This document shows, piece after piece, positions 7,992-16,149 of a stretch of DNA of 64,000 bases. The stretch lies in the NCBI RefSeq assembly GCF_050847355.1, contig NZ_CP193755.1, positions 1,054,001 to 1,118,000 on the forward strand, written 5' to 3'. The translations under genes were made by a program, and so were the position numbers. The stretch's first letter is position 1, and every line of letters begins with the position of its first letter. The stretch comes from Limimaricola sp027213785. Its GTDB lineage: Bacteria > Pseudomonadota > Alphaproteobacteria > Rhodobacterales > Rhodobacteraceae. The notes below the pieces were generated by a model that saw only the letters and a program-made list of their open reading frames with translations, was not told where the DNA came from and searched no databases.

Positions 7992-9809
7992 TCAGAGCGG
8001 CGCGCAGGCGGCTTCGAGCCAGTCCCGCGCCGCGCCGTCGAGGCGCGGGGCTATCGCGTCGAATGTAGCCGCGTGGTAGGCGTCGATCCAGTCCCGCTCG
8101 GTGGGAGAAAGCATGCCCGCGACGATCAGCCGCCGCTCCAGCGGCACGAAGGTTAGCGTCTCGAAATCATACATCTCGCGGTCGTCGGCGCCGGGCAGGG
8201 CCGGGGCCTCGCGGGTGACGATCAGGTTCTCGATGCGGATGCCGAAGGCGCCTTCGCGGTAATAGCCGGGCTCGTTCGACAGGATCATCCCCGGCTCCAG
8301 CGGGGTCTCGGAGCCCTTGGAGATCCGCTGCGGCCCCTCATGCACCGACAGGAAGGCGCCGACGCCGTGCCCTGTGCCGTGATCGTAGTCGAGACCGGCG
8401 GTCCAGAGCGGAAAGCGCGCCAGCGCATCGAGATCGCGCCCGACAAGACCCTTGGGGAACCGTGCCCGGCTCAGCGCGATCATGCCTTGCAGCACGCGGG
8501 TATAGCATTCGGCGGCATCCGTGGGCGGGGTGCCGATGGCGATGGTGCGGGTGATGTCGGTGGTGCCGTCGAGATACTGGCCGCCCGAATCCACCAAGAG
8601 CAGCTCGCCCGGGCGCACCTCGCGGTCGGTGTCTTCGGTGACGCGGTAATGGGTGATCGCGCCATGCTCGCCCGCACCGGCGATGGTCTCGAAGCTGATG
8701 CCGCGCAATTCGTTCGTCTCGCGGCGGAAACCCTCGAGCGCGGTGACGACGCCGATCTCGGTCAGCTTGTGGTCTGGATCCTGCGCCAGACGCGCCGCCT
8801 CGGTGTCGAGCCAGTGCAGGAAACGGCAGACTGCGGCGCCGTCGCGCAGATGCGCCTGCCGCGCGCCCTCGATCTCGGCCGCGTTCTTGCGGGCCTTGGG
8901 CAGTATGCAGGGGTCCTCGGCTTCGGCGATCTCGGTCCCCCAGCCCTTGAGTGTGGTCTCGATGATCGCAGGCGCGGATTTCGCATCGAGGCGCACGGGG
9001 CCCGAAAGCTGGCCCAGCGCGCCGAGGAAGGCATCGATATCGAGCACGTCGACATCCGCGCCTAGATGGTCGCGCAGGTTGTCGGCCTTGCCCTGCGGGC
9101 AGAACAGCTCGCACCGACCGGTATCGTCGATGATCGCGAAGCCGAGCGGCACCGGCGTGCAGGGCACGTCGTCGCCGCGGATGTTCAGAAGCCATGCGAT
9201 CGAGTCGGGCAGGGTGAGCACGGCGCAGCGTTGACCAGCCTCGCGCAGGGCTGCGGCGATCTCGGCGCGCTTCTCGGCATGGCTCTTGCCGGCAAACTCC
9301 TCGGGCCAGGCGATGAAGGGCGCGGGCGGTGGGGCCGGGCGGTCTTCCCAGATCGCGTCAATGAGGTTGTCGCAAGGCTTGAGGCCGATGCCCTTCGGGT
9401 GCAGCTTGCCGTGCAGCTCGCGGATTTCCTCGGGCGTGTGCAGCCATGCGTCGTAACCCACGGTGCCGCCCTCGGGCAGCTCGGCGATCAGCCAGTCGGC
9501 GAGCTTGGTGGCGGGCCAGTCGACGGGCGTGAACTCGGGTGCGACCTGGCTCTTGATCTGGATCTTGTAGCGGCCGTCGATGAACACCCCCGCCTTGTGG
9601 TCGAGGATCGCCGCGAAGCCCGCCGAGCCGGTAAAGCCGGTGAGCCAGGCGAGCCGCTCGTCGCGGGCGCGCACGTTCTCGCCGCGCCACGTGTCGCCGC
9701 GCGGTACGATCCAGCCATCGAGCGCCTCGGCCTTCATACGCTCACGCAGCGCGGCGAGACGCGGCGGCCCCTGTTCGGGGCGGGCGGTGGTGACGAAGTT
9801 CTGGTACAT
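7992..9809 (-). CDS. M24B family Xaa-Pro aminopeptidase
   Basis: Large (605 aa) cytosolic aminopeptidase P-type enzyme that removes the N-terminal residue before proline. The N-terminal half holds two creatinase-like domains (for example DGWIVPRGDTW). The C-terminal pita-bread catalytic domain shows the metal ligands: LLVDSGGQYLDGTTDITRT (two Asp), GTGHGVGAFLSVHEGP (His), ILSNEPGYY and GIRIENL (two Glu). The three-domain length matches the long eukaryotic-like class rather than E. coli PepP (about 440 aa). Its ATG overlaps the cobT stop (TGATG), so translation is probably coupled. Confidence 0.92.
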   Translation of the reverse strand: MYQNFVTTARPEQGPPRLAALRERMKAEALDGWIVPRGDTWRGENVRARDERLAWLTGFTGSAGFAAILDHKAGVFIDGRYKIQIKSQVAPEFTPVDWPATKLADWLIAELPEGGTVGYDAWLHTPEEIRELHGKLHPKGIGLKPCDNLIDAIWEDRPAPPPAPFIAWPEEFAGKSHAEKRAEIAAALREAGQRCAVLTLPDSIAWLLNIRGDDVPCTPVPLGFAIIDDTGRCELFCPQGKADNLRDHLGADVDVLDIDAFLGALGQLSGPVRLDAKSAPAIIETTLKGWGTEIAEAEDPCILPKARKNAAEIEGARQAHLRDGAAVCRFLHWLDTEAARLAQDPDHKLTEIGVVTALEGFRRETNELRGISFETIAGAGEHGAITHYRVTEDTDREVRPGELLLVDSGGQYLDGTTDITRTIAIGTPPTDAAECYTRVLQGMIALSRARFPKGLVGRDLDALARFPLWTAGLDYDHGTGHGVGAFLSVHEGPQRISKGSETPLEPGMILSNEPGYYREGAFGIRIENLIVTREAPALPGADDREMYDFETLTFVPLERRLIVAGMLSPTERDWIDAYHAATFDAIAPRLDGAARDWLEAACAPL

Positions 9810-11680
9810 CAGGCGACCCTGTTCATTCCGAGGACGCGGGCCCGCTTGCGCGGGTCGGCGTCGAAGAGCGAGGCGAGCTGTTCGGTCATCGCCCCCGCGA
9901 GCTGATCCACGTCGGTGATCGTCACCGCGCGGTCGTAATAGCGCGTCACGTCGTGGCCGATGCCGATGGCGGTGAGCTCCACCGCCTTGCGCTTTTCGAC
10001 CATGGCGATCACGTCGCGCAGGTGCTTTTCGAGATAGTTGGCGGGGTTCACCGACAGCGTGCTGTCATCGACCGGCGCGCCGTCGGAGATCACCATCAGC
10101 ACCTTGCGCGCCTCGCGCCGCGCCAGCAGCCGGCGATGTGCCCATTCGAGCGCTTCGCCGTCGATGTTCTCCTTCAGGAGCCCCTCCTTCATCATCAGCC
10201 CGAGATTGTCACGGGTGCGCCGCCATGGCGCATCGGCACGCTTGTAGATGATGTGGCGCAGGTCGTTGAGCCGGCCGGGCAGGGGCGGACGCCCGGCGGC
10301 GAGCCAGTCCTCGCGGCTCTGCCCCCCCTTCCAAGCGCGGGTGGTGAAGCCGAGGATCTCGACCTTGACCGAGCAACGTTCCAGCGTGCGAGCCAGCACG
10401 TCGGCGCAGATCGCGGCGATCGAAATCGGCCGCCCGCGCATCGAGCCGGAATTGTCGATCAGGAGCGTCACCACGGTATCGCGGAACTCGGTGTCCTTCT
10501 CCACCTTGAACGAGAGCGGCGTGGTCGGGTTGGCGACGACCCGGGCCAGCCTGCCGGCGTCGAGGATGCCCTCTTCGCGGTCGAACTCCCAAGAGCGGTT
10601 CTGCTGCGCCTGAAGCCGGCGCTGCAGCTTGTTGGCGAGCCGCGACACGGCACCCTTCAGCGGGTCGAGCTGCTGGTCGAGATAGGCGCGCAGCCGCTCC
10701 AGCTCGGCCGCCTCGGCCAGCTCCTCGGCGCCGATCTCCTCGTCGTGCTTGGTCTCGAACACGGTGTAATTCGGATCGGCATCGGAATGGGCGGGGGGCG
10801 CCGGGTCCTGCGGCGCCTCGCCCTCGGGCATCTCCTGTTCCTCGGCCTCTTCGGCCTCGGCCTGGTCCTCCATCGAGACCTGCGCCTGGGACTGGTCCTG
10901 CTGCTGGTCTTGGGACTGCTCGGGAGAGGTCTCGTCCTCCTCGTTTTGATCTTCGTCCTCGCCGGTCGAATCCGGCTGCTGGTCGTCCTCGTCCTCGGAG
11001 GCCTCGTCCTCCTGATCGGGGTCTTCCATGTCCGGATCGTCGCCGAGCTGGTCGCCATAGCCGAGATCGCGGATCAGATCGCGCGCGAAGCGGGCAAAGC
11101 TCTTCTGATCGTGCAGCGCCTGCGCCAGCCCCTCCAGCCGGTCGCCGCCCATCTCCTCGATGAAGCCGCGCCACAGATCCATGACGTTGTCGGCGCCCTG
11201 TGGCAGGTCGCGGCCCGTGGCGAGGTGACGGATCAGGTAGCCGGCGGCGACGGCCAGCGGCGCATCGGCCTTGTCGCGGATCTGGTCGTAGCCCTTGCGC
11301 CGCGCCTCGGCGCCGATCTTGGCGTCGATGTTGCCCGCCGTGCCGGGCATGTTCTTCGCGCCCACGGCTTCGACGCGCGCGCCCTCCATCGCGTCATAGA
11401 GATCGCGGGCGATCCCCGATTGCGGCTGGTAGCGCGCGTTGACGCCCGCATCGTGATAACGGTGGCGCAGCGCCAGCGCGTCGGCGGTTCCGCGCGCGAG
11501 CAGCACCTCGTCCTTGGTCATCCGGCGGCTGACCTGCGGCAGCCGCACGCTGTCATGTGTCAGGCCGGGCGGATCGACCGAGAAGCTGATGGTGAGCTCG
11601 CGGTCGTCGGCCATGACCTTGGTGGCCTCGGTCAGGGCCTTCTTGAACGGATCGGCGGGGTTGTCTGACGTCGGGCTCAT
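9809..11680 (-). CDS. cobT: Aerobic cobaltochelatase subunit CobT
   Basis: Subunit of the CobNST chelatase that inserts cobalt into hydrogenobyrinic acid a,c-diamide in the aerobic B12 pathway. The 623-aa protein begins with NPADPFKKALTEATKVM, as in known CobT. A very acidic, low-complexity linker follows (about residues 210-290, runs of Asp, Glu, Gln), then a C-terminal von Willebrand A domain with the MIDAS motif LLIDNSGSM. An upstream in-frame ATG at 11716 would add 12 unrelated residues; 11680 fits family alignments better. CobS is two genes upstream; cobN is not in the window. Confidence 0.93.
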   Translation of the reverse strand: MSPTSDNPADPFKKALTEATKVMADDRELTISFSVDPPGLTHDSVRLPQVSRRMTKDEVLLARGTADALALRHRYHDAGVNARYQPQSGIARDLYDAMEGARVEAVGAKNMPGTAGNIDAKIGAEARRKGYDQIRDKADAPLAVAAGYLIRHLATGRDLPQGADNVMDLWRGFIEEMGGDRLEGLAQALHDQKSFARFARDLIRDLGYGDQLGDDPDMEDPDQEDEASEDEDDQQPDSTGEDEDQNEEDETSPEQSQDQQQDQSQAQVSMEDQAEAEEAEEQEMPEGEAPQDPAPPAHSDADPNYTVFETKHDEEIGAEELAEAAELERLRAYLDQQLDPLKGAVSRLANKLQRRLQAQQNRSWEFDREEGILDAGRLARVVANPTTPLSFKVEKDTEFRDTVVTLLIDNSGSMRGRPISIAAICADVLARTLERCSVKVEILGFTTRAWKGGQSREDWLAAGRPPLPGRLNDLRHIIYKRADAPWRRTRDNLGLMMKEGLLKENIDGEALEWAHRRLLARREARKVLMVISDGAPVDDSTLSVNPANYLEKHLRDVIAMVEKRKAVELTAIGIGHDVTRYYDRAVTITDVDQLAGAMTEQLASLFDADPRKRARVLGMNRVA

Positions 11681-11767
11681 GGGCAGAGGTATTTCACCTG
11701 AGTTGCGGGGCGGCAAGGGCCGGGGTCCGGCCCCCGTGGGAGAGAATAGCGCGGCGCGCGCCGCGGG

Positions 11768-12475
11768 TCAGGGGGCCTGGAGGTCGAGCGGGTCCGCGCC
11801 ACTGGCCAGATCAGCCAGCCGCGCCACGTGGACGTCGAGCGCGTCGATCACCGGGTAGCCGGGGTCCTGACCGTCGAACACGAGGTTCAGATCGGTGCCG
11901 GCCAGCACGATCGCCTCGGCTCCCAGATCCTCGACCATCCGGCGCCCCGCTTCGATCAGCGCGGTACGGGTCGAGGCGTCGCAGCGCCCCGCCACCGCCA
12001 GATCCTGATAGAGCTGGCCCAGAACCTCGATCTCGTCGTCGAGCGCCACCGCCTCGGTGCGCGCCAGCTGGTCGTAGAGGCGGCTGCGCATCACCACGCG
12101 CGTGCCCAGAAGCCCAACCCGCGACAGGCCTTTCGCGGCGAAATGGGCGTCGAGCGGCTCGACACCAGAGACCAGCGGCAGCGACGCTCGCGCGAGCGTC
12201 TCGGCATAGCAGAAATGGCCGCCGAGCGAGGTGATCGCGGCGCAATCGGCGCCGGCAGCTTTCAGCCTGTCGATCAGCCCGGCATAGATTTCGGCCTGCG
12301 CCTCACGCCGGTCTGCGAGATTGTTCTCGATCAACGTGTGGATGTCGGCCTGCACCACCGTCAGCTCCAGCGGCGCGCCGCGCGCGCGCATCGCGTCGCA
12401 AAGCCGCTGGTAATAGACGATGGTCGCCGCCGGGCCGATGCCTCCGATCAGGCCGATATGCAGCCCGGTCGCCAT
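11768..12475 (-). CDS. Aspartate/glutamate racemase-like protein, catalytic Cys replaced
   Basis: 235-aa protein with the two-domain Asp/Glu racemase fold, seen from the N-terminus GLIGGIGPAATIVYYQRL and the ADIHTLIENN segment. The family uses two cysteines, in motifs such as CNT near residue 83 and GCTE near 190. Here these places read AITSLGGHF (about residue 80) and LAGTDLNL (about 187), so both expected thiols are absent; a Cys three residues further on (HFCYAE) is the only nearby candidate. It may be inactive or catalyse something else (inference). It lies one base after the cobS stop and before cobT, so it is probably co-transcribed with B12 genes. Confidence 0.78.
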   Translation of the reverse strand: MATGLHIGLIGGIGPAATIVYYQRLCDAMRARGAPLELTVVQADIHTLIENNLADRREAQAEIYAGLIDRLKAAGADCAAITSLGGHFCYAETLARASLPLVSGVEPLDAHFAAKGLSRVGLLGTRVVMRSRLYDQLARTEAVALDDEIEVLGQLYQDLAVAGRCDASTRTALIEAGRRMVEDLGAEAIVLAGTDLNLVFDGQDPGYPVIDALDVHVARLADLASGADPLDLQAP

Positions 12476-12476
12476 G

Positions 12477-13463
12477 TCAGCGTCCGGCGGTGCTCACCGC
12501 GCTCTCGGGCAGCTCCTCGTCGAAGCAGCGCTGGTAGAACTCGGCCACGGTCTGGCGCTCCAGCTCGTCGCACTTGTTGAGGAACGAGAGCCGGAAGGCA
12601 TAGCCCACGTCGCGGAAGATCTCGGCGTTCTGGGCCCAATTGATCACGGTGCGCGGGCTCATCACGGTCGAGAGATCACCGTTCATGAAGGCGGTGCGGG
12701 TGAGATCGGCCACGGTGACCATCTGCGAGATGGTCTGCCGCCCCTCGGCGGTGTTGTAATGCGGCGCCTTGGACAGCACAATCGCCGCCTCGGCGTCGTG
12801 GCTGAGATAGTTCAGCGTCGCGACGAGCGACCAGCGGTCCATCTGCGCCTGGTTGATCTGCTGGGTGCCGTGATAAAGGCCGGTGGTGTCACCGAGACCC
12901 ACCGTGTTGGCAGTGGCAAAGAGGCGGAAATACGGGTTCGGCGTCAGCACCTGGTTCTGGTCCATCAGCGTCAGCTTGCCGTCGGTCTCCAGCACCCGCT
13001 GGATCACGAACATCACGTCGGCGCGGCCCGCGTCGTATTCGTCGAAGACGATGGCGCAGGGGTGGCGCAGCGCCCAGGGCAGGATGCCTTCGGCGAACTC
13101 GGTCACCTGCTTGCCGTCCTTGAGCTTGATCGCGTCCTTGCCGATCAGGTCGATGCGAGAGATGTGACTGTCGAGGTTGACGCGCACGCAGGGCCAGTTC
13201 AGCCGCGCTGCGACCTGCTCGATATGGGTCGATTTACCGGTGCCGTGATAGCCCTGCACCATGACCCGGCGGTTGGCGCCGAAGCCCGCGAGAATGGCGC
13301 GGGTGGTGTCGGGGTCGAACTTGTAGGTCGGGTCAATGTCGGGCACCCGGTCCGAGCGCTCGGCGAAGCCCTTGACCTTCATGGCGCTGTCGAAGCCGAA
13401 GGTCTCGCGGATGTCGATCTCCTCGGTCGGGCGGGCATTGGGGTCGGTCTGGGCGTCGGCCAT
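12477..13463 (-). CDS. cobS: Aerobic cobaltochelatase subunit CobS
   Basis: AAA+ ATPase that works with CobT to drive cobalt insertion by CobN. The 328-aa protein shows the Walker A motif GYHGTGKST near residue 80, Walker B AIVFDEYDAG and the sensor region FRLFATANT. ATG 13463 (MADAQTD) follows GAAAGGATC, a good ribosome-binding site; the frame opens earlier at 13523 without support. First gene of the cobS-racemase-cobT-peptidase-DUF427 run. Confidence 0.94.
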   Translation of the reverse strand: MADAQTDPNARPTEEIDIRETFGFDSAMKVKGFAERSDRVPDIDPTYKFDPDTTRAILAGFGANRRVMVQGYHGTGKSTHIEQVAARLNWPCVRVNLDSHISRIDLIGKDAIKLKDGKQVTEFAEGILPWALRHPCAIVFDEYDAGRADVMFVIQRVLETDGKLTLMDQNQVLTPNPYFRLFATANTVGLGDTTGLYHGTQQINQAQMDRWSLVATLNYLSHDAEAAIVLSKAPHYNTAEGRQTISQMVTVADLTRTAFMNGDLSTVMSPRTVINWAQNAEIFRDVGYAFRLSFLNKCDELERQTVAEFYQRCFDEELPESAVSTAGR

Positions 13464-13635
13464 GATGATCCTTTCGCGTGCGGGCAAGGGCCCTTTTCGG
13501 CGGTCGCGCAAGTGATGGAGCATCGCGCAGCGGGGTTCAAGGGCCGCGGGATGCGACCATGAGCCGGGCCCCGCTTGCCTTTTCGGGGCGGGGCGTCATT
13601 GTCTGCAACCAGAGTGACGGGGGAACTTCAGCATC

Positions 13636-14190
13636 ATGTCGCGCCAGACCGAGATCGAGGCGATGATCGGCCGCGTCGCGCTGGGCGATCGCGTGGCCTT
13701 CGGCGCGCTTTATGACGCGACCTCCGCGAAACTCTTTGGGATCTGCCTGCGTGTGTTGAACGACAGGGCCGAGGCCGAGGACGCGCTCCAGGAGATTTTC
13801 GTGAAGCTGTGGCATAATGCGGGGCGCTACCAGGTGAACGGGCTGAGCCCGATGACTTGGCTGATCACCATCGCCCGCAACCATGCCATCGACCGGCTGC
13901 GGGCACGGCGCAAGGCCGAGAGCCGGGGGGGCGGCGACATGGATGCCGTTGCCGATCTGGCCGATGCCAGCCCGGGACCAGAGGCCCTGGCCGTCGCGGC
14001 TTCGGAAAACCAGAAGATCGACCGCTGCATGTCAGAGCTTGAGCCCGATCGTGCCGCGGCGGTGCGGGGGGCCTATCTGACCGGCGAGAGCTATGCCGAG
14101 CTCGCCGAGCGGCACGGCGTGCCGTTGAACACGATGCGCACATGGCTGCGGCGCAGCCTGATGCGTCTGAAGGAGTGCCTGACGCGATGA
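13636..14190 (+). CDS. ECF-type RNA polymerase sigma factor
   Basis: 184-aa extracytoplasmic-function sigma factor. Region 2 is visible as AEAEDALQEIFVKLWHNAGRY followed by MTWLITIARNHAIDRLRARR; region 4 is the C-terminal helix-turn-helix ESYAELAERHGVPLNTMRTW. The next gene overlaps by four bases (ATGA) and encodes its likely anti-sigma factor, the arrangement of SigK/RskA-type pairs. Regulon and inducing signal cannot be read from the sequence. It is divergent from cobS, with 172 bases between them that include a hairpin (GCCCCG/CGGGGC, 13568-13589). Confidence 0.92.
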   Translation: MSRQTEIEAMIGRVALGDRVAFGALYDATSAKLFGICLRVLNDRAEAEDALQEIFVKLWHNAGRYQVNGLSPMTWLITIARNHAIDRLRARRKAESRGGGDMDAVADLADASPGPEALAVAASENQKIDRCMSELEPDRAAAVRGAYLTGESYAELAERHGVPLNTMRTWLRRSLMRLKECLTR

Positions 14191-14879
14191 CCGGTCCCGG
14201 CGATCACCACGAGGACGATGCCGTTCTGGCCGCCGAGCACGTGCTGGGATTGCTCGGGGGCGAGGAGCTCGACCGCGCCGAACGACGGCTCGAGACGGAT
14301 CCGGATTACCGCGCGCTCCATGCGGCCTGGGCCGAGGATTTCGTCTCGTTGACGCAGGACATGACGCCGGTGACCCCGCCCGCTCGGGTGCGTAACGCGA
14401 TCGACCGGCGGCTGTTCGGGGCGCGGCGCGAAGGGTTGCTGCGGCGGCTGGGGCTGTGGCCCGCGCTTTCGGCGGCGGCACTGGCGGCGGGGACGTACCT
14501 CGTCGTCACCAATCTCGACCTGCTGCGCCCGGGGCCGGAAGCTCCCCCGTTCGGCGCCGAGATCGCGGCCGAGGATCGCAGCCTCGTGGTGCGTGTGGCC
14601 TTCGATCCCGATGCGCCTGAGATGCTGCGCGTATTGCGCCCCAGTGGCGCGGCGGCACCGGGCCGGGCGCTGGAGCTGTGGCTGATTGCGGGTGATGCGG
14701 CGCCGGTGTCGCTTGGCGTGCTGCCGGAAGATCGCGAGGGGCGCGTGGCGGTGCCCGAGGATCTGCAGCCGCTGCTGTCGCAGGCGGTACTCGCGATCTC
14801 CGACGAACCGGCGGGCGGATCGCCCACGGGGGCGCCCACCGGCGCGGTGCTCGGCGCGGGGCCGGTCACGCGCCTCTGA
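14187..14879 (+). CDS. Anti-sigma factor, RskA-like membrane protein
   Basis: 230-aa protein starting at the ATGA overlap with the sigma gene. The cytoplasmic N-terminal part (residues 1-90) contains VLGLLGGEELDRAERRL, the sigma-binding helix type of RskA-like factors. One membrane segment follows (LSAAALAAGTYLVV, about residue 100), then a periplasmic beta-rich domain with LELWLIAGDAAPVSLGVL, typical of the anti-sigma-K domain. No zinc motif (HxxxCxxC) is present. It is expected to hold the sigma factor at the inner membrane until released. Confidence 0.88.
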   Translation: MTGPGDHHEDDAVLAAEHVLGLLGGEELDRAERRLETDPDYRALHAAWAEDFVSLTQDMTPVTPPARVRNAIDRRLFGARREGLLRRLGLWPALSAAALAAGTYLVVTNLDLLRPGPEAPPFGAEIAAEDRSLVVRVAFDPDAPEMLRVLRPSGAAAPGRALELWLIAGDAAPVSLGVLPEDREGRVAVPEDLQPLLSQAVLAISDEPAGGSPTGAPTGAVLGAGPVTRL

Positions 14880-14969
14880 GCCACGGCCCGCAGGGCCCGA
14901 ACCGGTTCATTCACGAAGAGAGACGGACGCTCCCGCGCCGCGCAATGCGGCGTGAGGCGGCCCTCTTGA

Positions 14970-15617
14970 TCAATCCTTGTCGCGAAAGGACTTGCTGTCC
15001 TTGATCTGGTCCCACGCCCAGACCACCTCGGAGAGCTGCTCCTCCTGGCTGCGATCGCCGCCATTCATGTCGGGATGCAGCACCTTGATCAGCGCCTTGT
15101 AGGATTTTCGGATCTCGGCCTTGGACCAGCTGTCCTTGGCGTCGAGCACCTCGAGCGCGCGGCGCTCGGTGGCAGGCAGGCGGCGGGTATGGCCCTGCTG
15201 GGCCGCGTTCTTGCCAGGGTTGCGGGTGGCGTTTTCACCCAGCACCTGGTGCGGGTCGTCGACACCCAGACGCGCCCAGGCGCGCTGTTCCTCGCTGCGC
15301 TTGCCGAAGGGCTTGGTCGACCGGCCCCAGACCCGGTCGTTCTCGACCTGCTCGCTGAACTCGGCCTCGGTGCTGCCGTCGAAGAAGTTCCACTTCAGGT
15401 TGTACTCGCGCACGTGCTCTTTGCAGAACCAGAAGTAGTCATCGAGGATATCGGGTGATTTCGGGGCGCGGTACTTGCCGGCCTCCTCGCAGCCCGGGTG
15501 GTCGCAGACCCGCGTCGAGGTCTCGAAGGCGCCGGACATCCCGCGTCTGCCGCGCGGGTTTTTCTTCTTCGATGCCGATACCGACATATCGAAACCGAAG
15601 GGGTCGTTCTTTGCCAT
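14970..15617 (-). CDS. J-domain protein with N-terminal Cys cluster
   Basis: 215-aa DnaJ-like co-chaperone. The J domain is at the C-terminus (about residues 150-215) with the essential HPD in LIKVLHPDMNGGD, so it should stimulate a DnaK-type ATPase. The N-terminal third carries CDHPGCEEAGKY and FWFCKEH, a C-x4-C and C-x2-H pattern that could bind zinc (inference). No G/F-rich linker or standard DnaJ zinc domain follows, so this is a class C J protein. ATG 15617 (MAKNDPFGF) is preceded by a purine-rich AGGCAG; an ATG four codons earlier is possible. It converges with the anti-sigma gene. Confidence 0.88.
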   Translation of the reverse strand: MAKNDPFGFDMSVSASKKKNPRGRRGMSGAFETSTRVCDHPGCEEAGKYRAPKSPDILDDYFWFCKEHVREYNLKWNFFDGSTEAEFSEQVENDRVWGRSTKPFGKRSEEQRAWARLGVDDPHQVLGENATRNPGKNAAQQGHTRRLPATERRALEVLDAKDSWSKAEIRKSYKALIKVLHPDMNGGDRSQEEQLSEVVWAWDQIKDSKSFRDKD

Positions 15618-15674
15618 GCTCTGCCTCATCCTTTCGAGTCGGACGCGGCAGTTTAGTCCAAAGAGCCGGAGATT

Positions 15675-15704
15675 GAAGGGGCGGAGGGCATTTTCCGCCC
15701 CTTC
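15675..15704 (-). terminator. Strong hairpin after the DUF4177 gene
   Basis: Perfect 11-bp inverted repeat (GAAGGGGCGGA / TCCGCCCCTTC) with an 8-base loop, 19 bases past the stop of the DUF4177 gene on the minus strand. No proper U-run follows, so it may be a terminator or a 3' stabilising stem. Confidence 0.5.
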
Positions 15705-15722
15705 GGCGTCGGCCCGCCGGGA

Positions 15723-16127
15723 TCAGTCGCCGCGGTTCGCGGTGACCTGCGGCGCCGGACGGTCGGGGATTTCCTGCGCCTCCCGGGCGCCGGGCACCGG
15801 CCGCGCGGCGGCGGGGGTCTCGGCGCGGCTGGCGCTCAGCCCCTGCTGCGCGGCCATCGGCTCGGCCGCCACGGGCGTGGCGGCGGGCTGAGCCCCGGTG
15901 GCGCGGCGGAACACCAGCACCGAATGGTAGACGGTGCTGCGACCGCGCAGGCCCTGGCGCTCCTCGCAGGGCAGGGTCTCGGCGCGCAGATATTCCCAGC
16001 CCTTCGCGCCCAGCTCGTTGATCGTGCCCTGCAACGCATGGGCATAGCGATCCTCGCCGGTCTTCAGGCCGCGCTCCTTGACCCCGCGCTTGGGCGCGGG
16101 AACGACGCGATACTCGTAGGCGGTCAT
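15723..16127 (-). CDS. DUF4177 domain protein
   Basis: 134-aa protein. Residues 1-75 match the DUF4177 pattern: AYEYRVVPAP at the start, then INELGAKGWEYLRAE, and a basic end SVLVFRR. The remaining 60 residues are low complexity, rich in Ala and Pro. Function unknown. ATG 16127 is preceded by GGAGGAGAG, a strong ribosome-binding site; an ATG six codons earlier is less likely. It follows gatB on the same strand after 22 bases and may be co-transcribed with it. Confidence 0.82.
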   Translation of the reverse strand: MTAYEYRVVPAPKRGVKERGLKTGEDRYAHALQGTINELGAKGWEYLRAETLPCEERQGLRGRSTVYHSVLVFRRATGAQPAATPVAAEPMAAQQGLSASRAETPAAARPVPGAREAQEIPDRPAPQVTANRGD

Positions 16128-16149
16128 GGCGCTCTCCTCCGGCACGGGC

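Noticed and set aside
10850..11050. Repetitive acidic region in cobT as a tandem-repeat locus
   Set aside because: It is the normal acidic linker of CobT; codons vary and no exact repeat unit is present.
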